A stretch of 34,035 nt of DNA from an uncultured Aquimonas sp. (GCA_946481615.1 CAMLOR010000006.1:1-34035); one strand, 5' to 3'. Positions 24,055 to 31,798 are shown, numbered from the stretch's first letter. The notes: generated by a model not told the origin, from the letters alone. Numbers and translations: made by a program.

Positions 24055-24228
24055 CGTCATTCCCGCGAAGGCGGGAATCCAGGTGCGAGGAGCTGCGGCC
24101 GGCCGCGTACCTGGGTCCCCGTCTGCGCGGGGACGACAGGACGTTGCCGTCATTCCCGCGAAAGCGGGAATCCAGCGACTTGCGGCGGTGCGAAAGTCAG
24201 GGGGTCTCCGCTTTCGCGGGGACGACGA
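24055..24228. repeat. Cluster of four type A repeats in two inverted pairs
   Basis: Hairpins lie at 24059-24078 (ATTCCCGC-GAAG-GCGGGAAT), 24115-24134 (opposite orientation, one mismatch), 24152-24171, and 24204-24223 (opposite orientation). They alternate in orientation like bacterial interspersed mosaic elements. The last copy is translated: it supplies the final residues VVPAKAETP and the stop codon of the histidine phosphatase. Confidence 0.92.
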
Positions 24229-24721
24229 AGGATTCGCTGCGCCAGGCGCCGCCTGCGTCGCGCACCCACACCGTCCCGAATTCGGTCTCGCCGATCTCGA
24301 ACGGCTGCGCCCCGAACGCTTGCGCGATCGCGGGCACCGTGTTGCTGTGCCCGACGACCAGCGTCTTCGCGCCGCAGGCCGCGCGAAGGCGCGCCACCAG
24401 GCGATCGGTCTCGGCCGCCGGCAGCACGCGCAGATCGAGATCGCGCGCCGCCGCCACCGGCATCGCCGTCTGCTGCGTGCGCCGCAGATGGGTGGCGTAG
24501 ATCGCGTCCAGGCCGCGCTCGCGGAAGAACGCGGCCAGCGCCTGCGCCGTCGCCTTGCCCTGTTCGGACAATTCGACGTCGGGGTCCTTGTTGTCGGCGA
24601 CCTTCTCGGCATGCCGCACGAGATAGAGCGCGCCGGGCTCGCACACCGAGGTGGCGCCGGCCGGCGAGGCCAGCGCGGCGAGCAGCAGCGGCACGAGCGC
24701 CGCGACGCGCAGGGACATCAT
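24197..24721 (-). CDS. Exported histidine phosphatase (phosphoglycerate mutase-like fold)
   Basis: 174 residues with a signal peptide (about 1-24). Catalytic RHAEK (Arg36, His37) and the second histidine in VVGHSNTVP (His125) are present, with LSEQGKATAQALA and YATHLRRTQQTA as in SixA/PhoE-type members. It is likely a periplasmic phosphatase of unknown substrate. The C-terminus VVPAKAETP is encoded by a type A repeat, which also provides the TGA, so the native end was probably altered or replaced. The ATG at 24721 overlaps the YceI stop (ATGA); the ATG at 24718 is the alternative. Confidence 0.88.
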   Translation of the reverse strand: MMSLRVAALVPLLLAALASPAGATSVCEPGALYLVRHAEKVADNKDPDVELSEQGKATAQALAAFFRERGLDAIYATHLRRTQQTAMPVAAARDLDLRVLPAAETDRLVARLRAACGAKTLVVGHSNTVPAIAQAFGAQPFEIGETEFGTVWVRDAGGAWRSESFVVPAKAETP

Positions 24722-25308
24722 TCGGCCGGCTTGGCGACCTTGCTGTCGGTCGCCTCGATGGTAATCTCGATGCGGATCTCGTCGCTCACGTTCGGCGCGT
24801 ACAGGCCGACGCCGAAATCGCTGCGCTTGAGCGAGGTGGTGGCGTCGAAGCCGGCCGAGGGCTTCTTGGTCATGCCGTGCGGGCCGATCTTGTTGATGGT
24901 CACGTCCAGCGATACCGGGCGGGTGACGCCGTGCACGGTGAGTTCGCCGTCGACCTTGAGCTTGCCCGAGCCCGACTCGCTCACCGCGGTGCTCTTGTAG
25001 GTGGCGGTGCCGAACTTGGCGGTGTCGAAGAAATCCGGCGACTGCAGGTGTTCGTCGAGCTTCGCGACGCCCGAATCCACCGAGGCGATGCCGATGGTGG
25101 CTTCGACCGAGGAGGCCGCCACGTTCTCCGGATCGTAGGTGAAGGTGCCGGCCACGTCGTTGAAGCGCGCCTCGATGTTCGAGAACTCGAAATGCGTCCA
25201 GCCGAAGCGCACCTGCGAGTGGTTCGGATCGATGGTGTAGGTGGTCGGCGCGGCGAAGGCCGGCGCAGCGAAGGCGGCGAGCAGGGCGGCAGCGAGGATT
25301 TTCTTCAT
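24718..25308 (-). CDS. YceI family periplasmic lipid-binding-like protein
   Basis: 196 residues. A signal peptide (KKILAAALLAAFAAPAFA) is followed by the YceI lipocalin-like barrel: YTIDPNHSQVRFGWTHFEFS, FDTAKFGTATYKST, GELTVHGVTRPVSLDV and FGVGLYAPNVSDEIRIEITI. Homologs bind polyisoprenoids such as ubiquinone-8; physiology is mostly unknown (base or stress induced in E. coli). GGAGAA precedes the ATG. It overlaps the phosphatase start and follows the reductase by 19 bases. Confidence 0.94.
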   Translation of the reverse strand: MKKILAAALLAAFAAPAFAAPTTYTIDPNHSQVRFGWTHFEFSNIEARFNDVAGTFTYDPENVAASSVEATIGIASVDSGVAKLDEHLQSPDFFDTAKFGTATYKSTAVSESGSGKLKVDGELTVHGVTRPVSLDVTINKIGPHGMTKKPSAGFDATTSLKRSDFGVGLYAPNVSDEIRIEITIEATDSKVAKPAE

Positions 25309-25327
25309 GGGGAATTCTCCTGGAAGG

Positions 25328-25924
25328 TCAGACGAGGCGGCAGGCTTCGTCGAAGGACAGCCGCGGGTTGCGGGGATGCAGGTGGGCACGGTTGCCGTAG
25401 CCCAGGTTAACGATGAAATTCGACTTGATCGTAGTGCCGGCGAAGAAGGCGGCATCCACCTTCGCGTTGTCGAAGCCCGACATCGGCCCGCAATCCAGGC
25501 CCAGCGCGCGCGCCGCCATGATGAGGTAGGCGCCCTGCAGGCTGGCGTTGCGCAGTGCGGTGGTGCGGATGTGCTCCTCGGGCTTGCCCGCGAACCACGA
25601 GCGCGCATCGGTGTGCGGGAACAGATACGGAAGTTTCTCGTAGAAGGCCAGGTCCATGCCGAGCACGGCGGTGGCGGGCGCCTCCACCGTCTTCTGCCGG
25701 TTGTTGTCGTCCATCGCCGGCGCCAGCTTCGCCTTGCCTTCGGGCGAGGTGACGAACACCACGCGCATCGGGCTGCAATTGGCCGAGGTCGGGCCCATGC
25801 GCGCGAGATCCCAGACCCGCCGCAGCATCTCCTCGCTCACCGGCAGCGGCTGCCAGGTGTCGGGCTGGTGCGAGAAGGTGCGCGCAGTGCGGAAAAGCGT
25901 GTCGAGATCGTGTTCGTCGAGCAT
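25328..25924 (-). CDS. Nitroreductase family, RutE-like malonic semialdehyde reductase
   Basis: 198 residues. FMN-binding nitroreductase fold with [20 protein letters not shown] and the RutE-type end [20 protein letters not shown], then [11 protein letters not shown]. RutE reduces malonic semialdehyde to 3-hydroxypropionate in pyrimidine catabolism, but no other rut genes are here, so the substrate may differ. It lies 28 bases after pirin in the same operon. Confidence 0.88.
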   Translation of the reverse strand: MLDEHDLDTLFRTARTFSHQPDTWQPLPVSEEMLRRVWDLARMGPTSANCSPMRVVFVTSPEGKAKLAPAMDDNNRQKTVEAPATAVLGMDLAFYEKLPYLFPHTDARSWFAGKPEEHIRTTALRNASLQGAYLIMAARALGLDCGPMSGFDNAKVDAAFFAGTTIKSNFIVNLGYGNRAHLHPRNPRLSFDEACRLV

Positions 25925-25952
25925 GGGCGGTCCGGAATCCGAAAGGCGAAGC

Positions 25953-26660
25953 TTAGGGCAGATCGAACAGCAGCACTTCGGCCACGTCCGGGCCGCGCCC
26001 GCGCAGCGAAAATTTTTCCGCGCCGCTGACGGCCGCGCCGTCGCCCGTGCGCAGCGGTGTGCCGTCGACTTCGATCGCACCGCGCGCCACCTGCACCCAG
26101 GCGCGCCGGCCCGGCGCCAGGGCGTGCTCGACGGCTTCGCCCGCCGCCAGCCGCACGCCGAACAGACGCGCGTCCTGGCGCCAGCTCAACGAGCCGTCCG
26201 CACCGTCGGGCGAGAGCCAAAGCTGCAGACGCGCGCGACGCGCCTCGGGATCGAAGGCGGCCTGCGCGTAGTCGGGCGTGCCGTGCTGCGTGGCCGGCTG
26301 CACCCAGATCTGCAGGAAGTGCACGGGCTCGGTCTGCGAGGCGTTGAACTCGCTGTGCAGGATGCCGCTGCCGGCGCTCATGCGCTGCACATCGCCCGGA
26401 CGGATGGTGCTGCCGGTGCCGAGGCTGTCCTTGTGCGACAGCGCGCCTTCCAGCACCACGGTCACGATTTCCATGTTGGCGTGGCCGTGGGTGGCGAAGC
26501 CGCCGCCGGGAGCGACGCGGTCCTCGTTGATCACGCGCAGCGGGCCCAAGCCCATGTGGCGCGGGTCGTAGTAATGGCCGAAGGAAAAGGTGTGCAGGCT
26601 GTCCAGCCAGTCGATCCGGGTGGGGCCGCGTTCTTCGGAAGGTCGCAATTGGAGGGTCAT
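25953..26660 (-). CDS. Pirin family protein (YhhW-like)
   Basis: 235 residues in a bicupin fold. The metal-binding residues of YhhW/pirin are all present: His58 and His60 in [16 protein letters not shown], and His102 and Glu104 in GILHSEFN. YhhW shows quercetin 2,3-dioxygenase activity in vitro; the natural role is uncertain. It is the first gene of an operon with the RutE-like reductase, YceI and phosphatase, divergent from a LysR regulator, a common bacterial arrangement for pirins. Confidence 0.93.
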   Translation of the reverse strand: MTLQLRPSEERGPTRIDWLDSLHTFSFGHYYDPRHMGLGPLRVINEDRVAPGGGFATHGHANMEIVTVVLEGALSHKDSLGTGSTIRPGDVQRMSAGSGILHSEFNASQTEPVHFLQIWVQPATQHGTPDYAQAAFDPEARRARLQLWLSPDGADGSLSWRQDARLFGVRLAAGEAVEHALAPGRRAWVQVARGAIEVDGTPLRTGDGAAVSGAEKFSLRGRGPDVAEVLLFDLP

Positions 26661-26680
26661 GGCAGCAGTTTATGGGCGCG

Positions 26681-26704
26681 TATCGCGTGCGATAATCCCG
26701 ATTA
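26681..26704. promoter_or_regulatory. Two overlapping palindromes in the pirin/LysR intergenic region
   Basis: TATCGC-GT-GCGATA (26681-26694) and TAATC-CC-GATTA (26693-26704) share two bases. Perfect dyads in an 80-base divergent gap next to a lysR gene are plausible LysR operator half sites (ATC/GAT-type). Confidence 0.45.
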
Positions 26705-26717
26705 GCTCGAATTCCCC

Positions 26718-26734
26718 GTTCACCGAGGGTGAAC
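26718..26734. promoter_or_regulatory. Perfect dyad GTTCACC-GAG-GGTGAAC before the lysR start
   Basis: 7-bp arms, 3-base spacer. It contains a T-N11-A core as in LysR boxes and overlaps the Shine-Dalgarno GAGGGTG of the lysR gene, so binding could give autorepression (inference). Confidence 0.5.
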
Positions 26735-26740
26735 AATCGC

Positions 26741-27658
26741 ATGGATCATCTCGCCAGCATCCGCACTTTCCTGCGCGTGGCCGAGGTCGAAAGCTTTTCC
26801 GAAGCCGCACGCCAGCTCGCCTTGCCCAAATCGCTGGTGACCAAGCGCATCAATGCGCTGGAGCAGGCGCTGGGCGTGCCGCTGCTGGTGCGCACCACGC
26901 GCCGCGTGCGGCTCACCGAGCCGGGCGGGCTCTACCGCCAGCGCGTCGCGGGCCTGGTGGAGGAACTCGACGCGCTCGAAGGCAGCATCTCGGAAGGCGC
27001 GTTGCAGTTGCGCGGCCTGTTGCGCGTGAGCAGCCCGACCGCCTTCGGCATCCTGGAACTGCGTCCGGCGCTCGCCGAGTTCCTGCAGCGGCATCCCGAT
27101 CTGACCGTCGAACTGCTCCTCAACGACCAGCCCGTGAATCCGGCGGAAGAGGGCTTCGACGTGGTGATCACCGATGCGGCGGCGATCTCCGGCCAGTTCG
27201 AGGAGCAGCCGCTGTTCCGCTTCGATCTGGTCTGCTGCGCGGCGCCGGCCTATCTCGAACGCCGCGGCGTGCCGGACCTGCCGGCCGATCTGCGCGGACA
27301 CGATGTCATCCACTATCTCTACAGCGAGAGCGGCCACGAATTGCGCTTCACGCAGGGCGAGGAACGTTTCCGCGTGCTGGTGCATCCGCGTCTTGCCAGC
27401 AACAGCGGCGCCGTGATGCGCGACGCCGCGCTGGCAGGCGACGGCATCGCGATCCTGCCGCACTTCCTGATCGCCGCCGAGCTGCGCGACGGCCGGCTGG
27501 TCGAGGTGCTGCCGGACTACCGCCTGCCGCAGCCGCGCATGAAGGCCGTGCTGCCGCGGCGGCGCGAAGTCGTGCCCAAGACACGGCAATTCGTCGAATT
27601 CCTGCAGCAGCGCATGGCACGACTGTGCCCGCTGCGCGAGGCCGAGCATGCACGCTGA
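26741..27658 (+). CDS. LysR family transcriptional regulator
   Basis: 305 residues. The N-terminal winged HTH reads MDHLASIRTFLRVAEVESFS, then EAARQLALPKSLVTKRINAL, then EQALGVPLLVRTTRRVRLTE. A periplasmic-binding-protein-like effector domain follows with GLLRVSSPTAFGILELRPAL. It belongs to the CrgA/DmlR-like subgroup by this pattern. The ATG at 26741 is chosen because GAGGGTG is spaced well; a GTG at 26729 lies inside that Shine-Dalgarno. It is divergent from the pirin operon and probably regulates it. The stop is followed by a type A repeat three bases later. Confidence 0.94.
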   Translation: MDHLASIRTFLRVAEVESFSEAARQLALPKSLVTKRINALEQALGVPLLVRTTRRVRLTEPGGLYRQRVAGLVEELDALEGSISEGALQLRGLLRVSSPTAFGILELRPALAEFLQRHPDLTVELLLNDQPVNPAEEGFDVVITDAAAISGQFEEQPLFRFDLVCCAAPAYLERRGVPDLPADLRGHDVIHYLYSESGHELRFTQGEERFRVLVHPRLASNSGAVMRDAALAGDGIAILPHFLIAAELRDGRLVEVLPDYRLPQPRMKAVLPRRREVVPKTRQFVEFLQQRMARLCPLREAEHAR

Positions 27659-27659
27659 T

Positions 27660-27740
27660 CGTCGTTCCCGCGCAGGCGGGAGCCCAGTGAGGTTTTCGCG
27701 GCGCGCAAGTCGCTGGATTCCCGCCTTCGCGGGCATGATG
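27660..27740. repeat. Inverted pair of type A repeats between lysR and the ELM1-like gene
   Basis: Hairpins lie at 27664-27683 (GTTCCCGC-GCAG-GCGGGAGC) and 27717-27736 (ATTCCCGC-CTTC-GCGGGCAT) in opposite orientation. The pair ends 11 bases before the next start codon, so it also forms the leader of the ELM1-like gene. Confidence 0.9.
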
Positions 27741-27751
27741 GCGGTGGCGGC

Positions 27752-28711
27752 ATGAGTGCCGACGTGTGGGCCATCAGCGATGGCGCCGCCGGCAACGAGC
27801 GCCAGGCCCTGGCGCTGGCGCGTGCCTTGGGCGCGGGCGAGCCGCGCGTCGTGCGGCTCGCCGCGCGCGCGCCGTGGCGGTGGTTCTCGCCGCGCATCGT
27901 CGCCGGTTCGCGCTTCGCGTTCGGACGCGACTTCGCCGCCTTGCTGCGTGGCCCGTGGCCGCGCGTGGCGGTGGGCTGCGGACGCCAGGCCGCGCTCGCG
28001 CTGCAACTGCTGCGGCGCGACTCGAACGGCGCCTGCCGCACCGTGCAGATCCTCGATCCGCGCATCGAACCCGACCAGTTCGACGCGGTCGTCGCGCCCG
28101 CGCACGACGGCCTGCAGGAAGACAACGTCGTCATCACGCGCGGCGCGCTCAACGACATCGACGACGTCTGGCTGGCACAGGCGCGCGCAAAGTGGCCGCA
28201 GCTCGCGCAACTGCCTTCGCCGCGCACCGTGGTGCTGCTGGGCGGCAGCACGCGCGCGCGGCCGTTCGACGAAAGCTACTGGCGCGAGCTCGCCGTGCAG
28301 CTCGGGCAATGGCTGACGCGCGATGGCGGCAGCCTGCTCGTCACCACCTCGCGCCGCAGCCCCGACTGGCTGCGCGAAGCGGCGCGCGCCGAGTTCAGCG
28401 CGGTGCCGGGCCTGCAATGGCACGGCGAGGACGACGGCCCGAATCCGTATCCGGGCCTGCTCGCGTGGGCCGACCGCATCGTCGTCACGCCCGACTCGGT
28501 GAACCTGCTGAGCGAAGCCTGCGCCACGCGCGCGCCGGTGTTCGCGCTGCCGGGCGCGCCGCTCAAGGGCAAGCTCGGCGTGTTCCTGCGCGAACTGATC
28601 GGCATGGGGCGCGTGCGCGCGATGTCGGCGGAACCCGAAAGCTGGACCGTGCAGCCGATGCGCGAGATGCCGCGCGTCGCGGCGGAAGTGCGCCGGCTGC
28701 TGAGGTGGTGA
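27752..28711 (+). CDS. ELM1-like (DUF1022) GT-B-fold family protein
   Basis: 319 residues. It starts WAISDGAAGNERQALALARA, then VAVGCGRQAALALQLLRR, RTVQILDPRIEPDQFDAVVA, TVVLLGGSTRARPFDE, and the donor-site-like IVVTPDSVNLLSEACATRAP, then VFALPGAPLKGKLG. This matches the family named after plant mitochondrial fission factor ELM1, found in many Proteobacteria near LPS genes and predicted to be glycosyltransferase-like. The bacterial role is unproven. The stop TGA falls inside a partial type B repeat. The leader carries a type A repeat. Confidence 0.85.
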   Translation: MSADVWAISDGAAGNERQALALARALGAGEPRVVRLAARAPWRWFSPRIVAGSRFAFGRDFAALLRGPWPRVAVGCGRQAALALQLLRRDSNGACRTVQILDPRIEPDQFDAVVAPAHDGLQEDNVVITRGALNDIDDVWLAQARAKWPQLAQLPSPRTVVLLGGSTRARPFDESYWRELAVQLGQWLTRDGGSLLVTTSRRSPDWLREAARAEFSAVPGLQWHGEDDGPNPYPGLLAWADRIVVTPDSVNLLSEACATRAPVFALPGAPLKGKLGVFLRELIGMGRVRAMSAEPESWTVQPMREMPRVAAEVRRLLRW

Positions 28712-28723
28712 GCCTGTCGAACC
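28706..28723 (+). repeat. Partial type B repeat covering the ELM1-like stop codon
   Basis: GGTGAGCCTGTCGAACC matches the right half of the type B unit; its TGA is the stop of the upstream gene. Confidence 0.65.
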
Positions 28724-28739
28724 GCTTGCGAATCCTCCC

Positions 28740-29504
28740 ATGTGCCTTATCGCCTTCGCCCTCGACACCCATCCGCGCTGGCCGCTGATCCTGATCGGCA
28801 ACCGCGACGAATACCATGCGCGCGCCGCCACCGCCGCGGAGTTCCAGCCTGACGCGCCGCATGTCTACGGCGGCCGCGATCTCGAAAAACAGGGCAGCTG
28901 GCTGCAGGTTTCAGAACGCGGCCGCCTGGCCGCCGTCACCAATGTGCGCGCCGGTCCGCCCGGTGAGGTCTCGCCGCGTTCGCGCGGGCAGCTGGTGGCG
29001 CGTTTCGTGCGCGCAAGCGATGCCGCGCCGTCCTGGCTCGCCGCGCTGGCGCCGCATGCCGGCGAGTACGGCCGCTTCAATCTGATGCTGTGGGACGGAC
29101 GCGAAGCCTGGGCTGCCGGCAATCATCCCGCGTATTCGCAGACGCGCATCGAGGCCGGCGTGCACGCGATCTCGAACGGACCGCTCGATGCCGACTGGCC
29201 GAAGGTGCGCCGCGCGCGCGCCGCGCTGGCGCGCTGGTGCGAAGCCGGTGAGGGCGGCCTCGAGCCCTTGTTCGACGTGCTCGCCGACGAGCGCATCGCG
29301 CCGGACGAACAACTGCCCGACACCGGCGTGGGGCTGTCGCTGGAGCGCATGCTGTCGCCGCCCTTCATCCGCGGCGAACGCTACGGCACGCGTTGCAGCA
29401 GCGTGGTGCTGGTGGGCAACGATCAGATCCGTTTCGCGGAGCGGCGCTTCGGGCCGAACGGCGTGTTCCTGGGCGAGACCGACGAGCGGTTCGAGCGGGG
29501 ATGA
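28740..29504 (+). CDS. NRDE (TANGO2-like) family protein
   Basis: 254 residues. It starts MCLIAFALDTHPRWPLILIG and then NRDEYHAR, with the NRDE motif at about 21-24 and an N-terminal Cys2, as in the TANGO2/NRDE family of Ntn-hydrolase-like proteins. SNGPLDADWPKVRRAR and RYGTRCSSVVLV are conserved family segments. Human TANGO2 is linked to heme or lipid trafficking; the bacterial role is unknown. It starts 28 bases after the ELM1-like stop and converges on the MOSC gene. Confidence 0.9.
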   Translation: MCLIAFALDTHPRWPLILIGNRDEYHARAATAAEFQPDAPHVYGGRDLEKQGSWLQVSERGRLAAVTNVRAGPPGEVSPRSRGQLVARFVRASDAAPSWLAALAPHAGEYGRFNLMLWDGREAWAAGNHPAYSQTRIEAGVHAISNGPLDADWPKVRRARAALARWCEAGEGGLEPLFDVLADERIAPDEQLPDTGVGLSLERMLSPPFIRGERYGTRCSSVVLVGNDQIRFAERRFGPNGVFLGETDERFERG

Positions 29505-29520
29505 GGGCGAGCGCCCTGCC

Positions 29521-30321
29521 TCAAGCCACCACTTCCACCCCGTCTCCGACCCGCAGCGTTCCCACGCCGCGCGCGATCAGATTCATCCCGAACGTGATCC
29601 CCGCATCGCTGCGCCGGTACGTCTTCAGCGTCCGCAGCGGCTCGCCGCTCGCGTCGAACTCGCCGCGCGCCGGATCGACGGTGGTGAACACGCAGCGCGT
29701 GCACGGCTTCACCGCGTCGAACTCGATGCCGCCGATGCGCAGCCGCCTCCAGGCGTCTTCGCCGTGCGGCGAAGCCACGCCCTGCACCACGAGGTTCGGC
29801 CGGAAGCGCTGCATCGGCAGCGCGGCATCGAGCCGCGCGTTGAGGCCGTCGAGCGAGGCCTGCGATATCAGCAGCAGCGGATAGGCATCGGCGAAGCTGA
29901 CCTCGTCGCCGGGCTGCGCATGTGCCGGCGACACCGGCCGCTGCGCACGCGCATCCATGTGGACCAGGCGTGCCGTGCGACCCAGGAAGTGCGACAGCCA
30001 TTGCGCCGGCGTTTCACCGGCATCGATGGCGTCGACGCGATCCTTCCAGACCGTGACGCTGCGGCGCGGCGCGGTGGCGGGCGGAATGGCGACGAACAGG
30101 TCTTCCCGGCCGGGCGCGGCGAGGTGCACGCCGTGGTCGCCGGGCGCGGCGCGCAGCAGGACGAGTTTCGGCAACTGGCGGCCGGTGAGGAAGGTGCCGG
30201 CCTCGTCGACGATCATCCAGCGCCGGTCGTGCGCGAGACCGCGCGGTTCCACCTGCGCTTGCGGCGGCGCGAGCGCCGCGCCGGACTTCACGGGGTAAAC
30301 GAACAATGACGAAAGATGCAT
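29521..30321 (-). CDS. MOSC domain protein (YcbX/mARC-like molybdenum enzyme)
   Basis: 266 residues. An N-terminal MOSC_N beta barrel (HLSSLFVYPVKSGAALAPPQ, GLAHDRRWMIVDEAG) is followed by the MOSC domain with FRPNLVVQG and the Mo-cofactor cysteine region FDAVKPCTRCVFTTVDP (Cys207, Cys210). YcbX and mARC reduce N-hydroxylated bases. Unlike some YcbX proteins there is no C-terminal ferredoxin domain, so an external electron donor is needed. The ATG at 30321 lies six bases after a TATGCT and has no Shine-Dalgarno. Confidence 0.92.
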   Translation of the reverse strand: MHLSSLFVYPVKSGAALAPPQAQVEPRGLAHDRRWMIVDEAGTFLTGRQLPKLVLLRAAPGDHGVHLAAPGREDLFVAIPPATAPRRSVTVWKDRVDAIDAGETPAQWLSHFLGRTARLVHMDARAQRPVSPAHAQPGDEVSFADAYPLLLISQASLDGLNARLDAALPMQRFRPNLVVQGVASPHGEDAWRRLRIGGIEFDAVKPCTRCVFTTVDPARGEFDASGEPLRTLKTYRRSDAGITFGMNLIARGVGTLRVGDGVEVVA

Positions 30322-30327
30322 GGGTGC

Positions 30328-30333
30328 AGCATA
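30328..30333 (-). promoter_or_regulatory. -10-like TATGCT six bases before the MOSC gene start
   Basis: On the minus strand TATGCT, GCACCC, ATG. No Shine-Dalgarno is present. The geometry is identical to the elements before rpe and the J-domain gene. Confidence 0.42.
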
Positions 30334-30342
30334 GCCGAGCGC

Positions 30343-30348
30343 TACCAT
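30343..30348 (+). promoter_or_regulatory. -10-like TACCAT of the racemase-family gene
   Basis: It would give a start near 30355 and a leader of about 22 bases carrying AAGGA before ATG 30377. It lies back to back with the MOSC promoter-like element. Confidence 0.3.
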
Positions 30349-30376
30349 GGGCGCCCCTGACCAAGGACCGTCGGCC

Positions 30377-31066
30377 ATGAAGCTTCTCGGGCTGCTGGGC
30401 GGCATGAGCTTCGAATCGACGCTGCCGTACTACCGCGAGATCAACCAGCGCATGGCGCGCCGCCTGGGCGGGCTGCATTCGGCGAAGCTGCTGCTGTACT
30501 CCGTCGATTTCGACGACATCGCGGCGATGCAGCGCGAGGGCCGCTGGGACGACGCCGGCGCGGAACTGGCGCGCTGCGCAAAACTGTTGGAATCGGCCGG
30601 TGCCGAAGGCCTCGTGCTGTGCACCAACACCATGCACAAGGTCGCGCCGGCCATCGAGGCGGCGGTCGCGATCCCGCTGCTGCACATCGCCGACGCCACC
30701 GCGGCCGCGATCTGCGCGGCCGGCCTGATGCGCGTCGGCCTGCTCGGCACGCGCTTCACGATGGAGCAGGATTTCTATCGTGGGCGCCTGGCCGCGCACG
30801 GCATCGAGGCCATCGTGCCGCCCCCCGCGCAGCGCGACGAAGTGCATCGCGTGATCTACGAGGAACTGTGCCAGGGCCGCATCGAAGCTTCTTCGCGCGA
30901 GAGCTATCGGCGCATCATGGCGGAGCTCGTCGCGCAGGGCGCGCAGGGGCTGATCCTCGGGTGCACGGAAATCGGATTGCTGGTGGGCGCGGAAGACGCC
31001 AGCGTGCCGCTGTTCGATACCACGGCGCTGCATGCGCAGGCGGCGGTGGATTTCGCGCTGGCGTGA
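30377..31066 (+). CDS. Aspartate/glutamate racemase family protein
   Basis: 229 residues. It starts KLLGLLGGMSFESTLPYYRE. The two catalytic cysteines are Cys82 in VLCTNTMHK and Cys196 in LILGCTEIGLL, so both halves of the cofactor-independent racemase site are intact. Likely an amino acid racemase (aspartate-type, YgeA-like); the substrate is not certain. AAGGA precedes the ATG nine bases upstream. The stop is followed directly by a type A repeat. Confidence 0.92.
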   Translation: MKLLGLLGGMSFESTLPYYREINQRMARRLGGLHSAKLLLYSVDFDDIAAMQREGRWDDAGAELARCAKLLESAGAEGLVLCTNTMHKVAPAIEAAVAIPLLHIADATAAAICAAGLMRVGLLGTRFTMEQDFYRGRLAAHGIEAIVPPPAQRDEVHRVIYEELCQGRIEASSRESYRRIMAELVAQGAQGLILGCTEIGLLVGAEDASVPLFDTTALHAQAAVDFALA

Positions 31067-31156
31067 CCGTCATTCCCGCGCGGGCGGGAATCCAGTGTCT
31101 CTTGCGCGGCGCTGCGAAAGTCACTACTGGGTTCCCGCCTGTGCGGGAACGACGTG
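31067..31156. repeat. Inverted pair of type A repeats after the racemase-family gene
   Basis: Hairpins lie at 31072-31091 (ATTCCCGC-GCGG-GCGGGAAT) and 31131-31150 (GTTCCCGC-CTGT-GCGGGAAC) in opposite orientation. The unit begins directly after the TGA at 31064-31066. The inner arm of the right copy has three extra bases (TCACTACTGG versus TCACTGG). Confidence 0.9.
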
Positions 31157-31175
31157 CGCGGCGCGTGAACGCCGC

Positions 31176-31721
31176 TCAGCAGTCCGGGCAGTTCTCGTAC
31201 GCGCCGCTCGGCGACTTGCAGGCGCCGGGGCCTACGATGCTGTAACCCCTGGCTTCCAGCGGTTTGCGGCAGGCTTCGGTCTTCTCCTGCAGCCGCTTGA
31301 GGTTCTCGCTGTCCTTGGCCGCCTCGATGGCGTTGTAGGCCGCCATCGCGGCGTCGATGTCGCGTTGCTCCGCGGCGTGCGCTTCGCGCTGCGCGCGTTC
31401 GGCATCCAGCCGTGCGACTTCGCGACGCGCATCGTCGGCGGCCTGGCGGCGCTTGAGTTCTTCCAGCTCCAGCCGCACGCGCCGCAGTTCCTCGCGGGCG
31501 TCGGGGTCTTCGTTGCCGGTCGGCGCCACGGTGCCGGGCTCGGGCGCCAGCACGGTTTCGTCGATGCGGCGCGGTTCGCGCGAGCAGTTGTAGAGCTTGC
31601 CGGCCGGTGTCCGATAGCAACCGCCGAGGCGGCCGTCGGTATAGGGCACGAACTCGTCGAGCGGCGCCTCGGCCATCGCCGCCGCCGGCACCAGCAGGAT
31701 CCCGATCCACCATCCCTTCAC
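31176..31721 (-). CDS. Exported Cys-rich coiled-coil hypothetical protein
   Basis: 181 residues. A signal peptide (about 1-18, KGWWIGILLVPAAAMAEA) is followed by a short domain with two cysteines (GGCYRTPAGKLYNC, 35 and 46), an acidic linker, a long charged coiled coil (about 74-126) and a C-terminal part with four cysteines (151, 168, 178, 181), the last as the final residue. Six cysteines suggest three periplasmic disulfides. No family is recognised; the N-terminal part recalls DUF4124-type segments only loosely. The GTG at 31721 is chosen because GGAGGG sits well before it. It is divergent from the helicase gene. Confidence 0.75.
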   Translation of the reverse strand: MKGWWIGILLVPAAAMAEAPLDEFVPYTDGRLGGCYRTPAGKLYNCSREPRRIDETVLAPEPGTVAPTGNEDPDAREELRRVRLELEELKRRQAADDARREVARLDAERAQREAHAAEQRDIDAAMAAYNAIEAAKDSENLKRLQEKTEACRKPLEARGYSIVGPGACKSPSGAYENCPDC

Positions 31722-31792
31722 GCATCGCCCTCCGTTGCGGCGCCAGAGTGCCGCCGGACCCATCCGTTCGCAAGGATTGAGACGCCGGGGAG

Positions 31793-31798
31793 CATAAT
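31793..31798 (+). promoter_or_regulatory. -10-like CATAAT six bases before the helicase start
   Basis: CATAAT, CGAGGC, ATG at 31805. The spacing is the same as before the other leaderless candidates; a short GAGG overlaps the spacer, so a leadered start is not excluded. Confidence 0.35.

Noticed and set aside
24055..24228. Regularly spaced repeats resembling a short CRISPR array
   Set aside because: Units alternate in orientation, differ in sequence, have unequal spacers and recur singly across the window; no cas genes. They are interspersed palindromic repeats.
29504..29517. AGGGC-GAGC-GCCCT hairpin between the convergent NRDE and MOSC genes as a terminator
   Set aside because: Only a 5-bp stem and no T tract; too weak to call.
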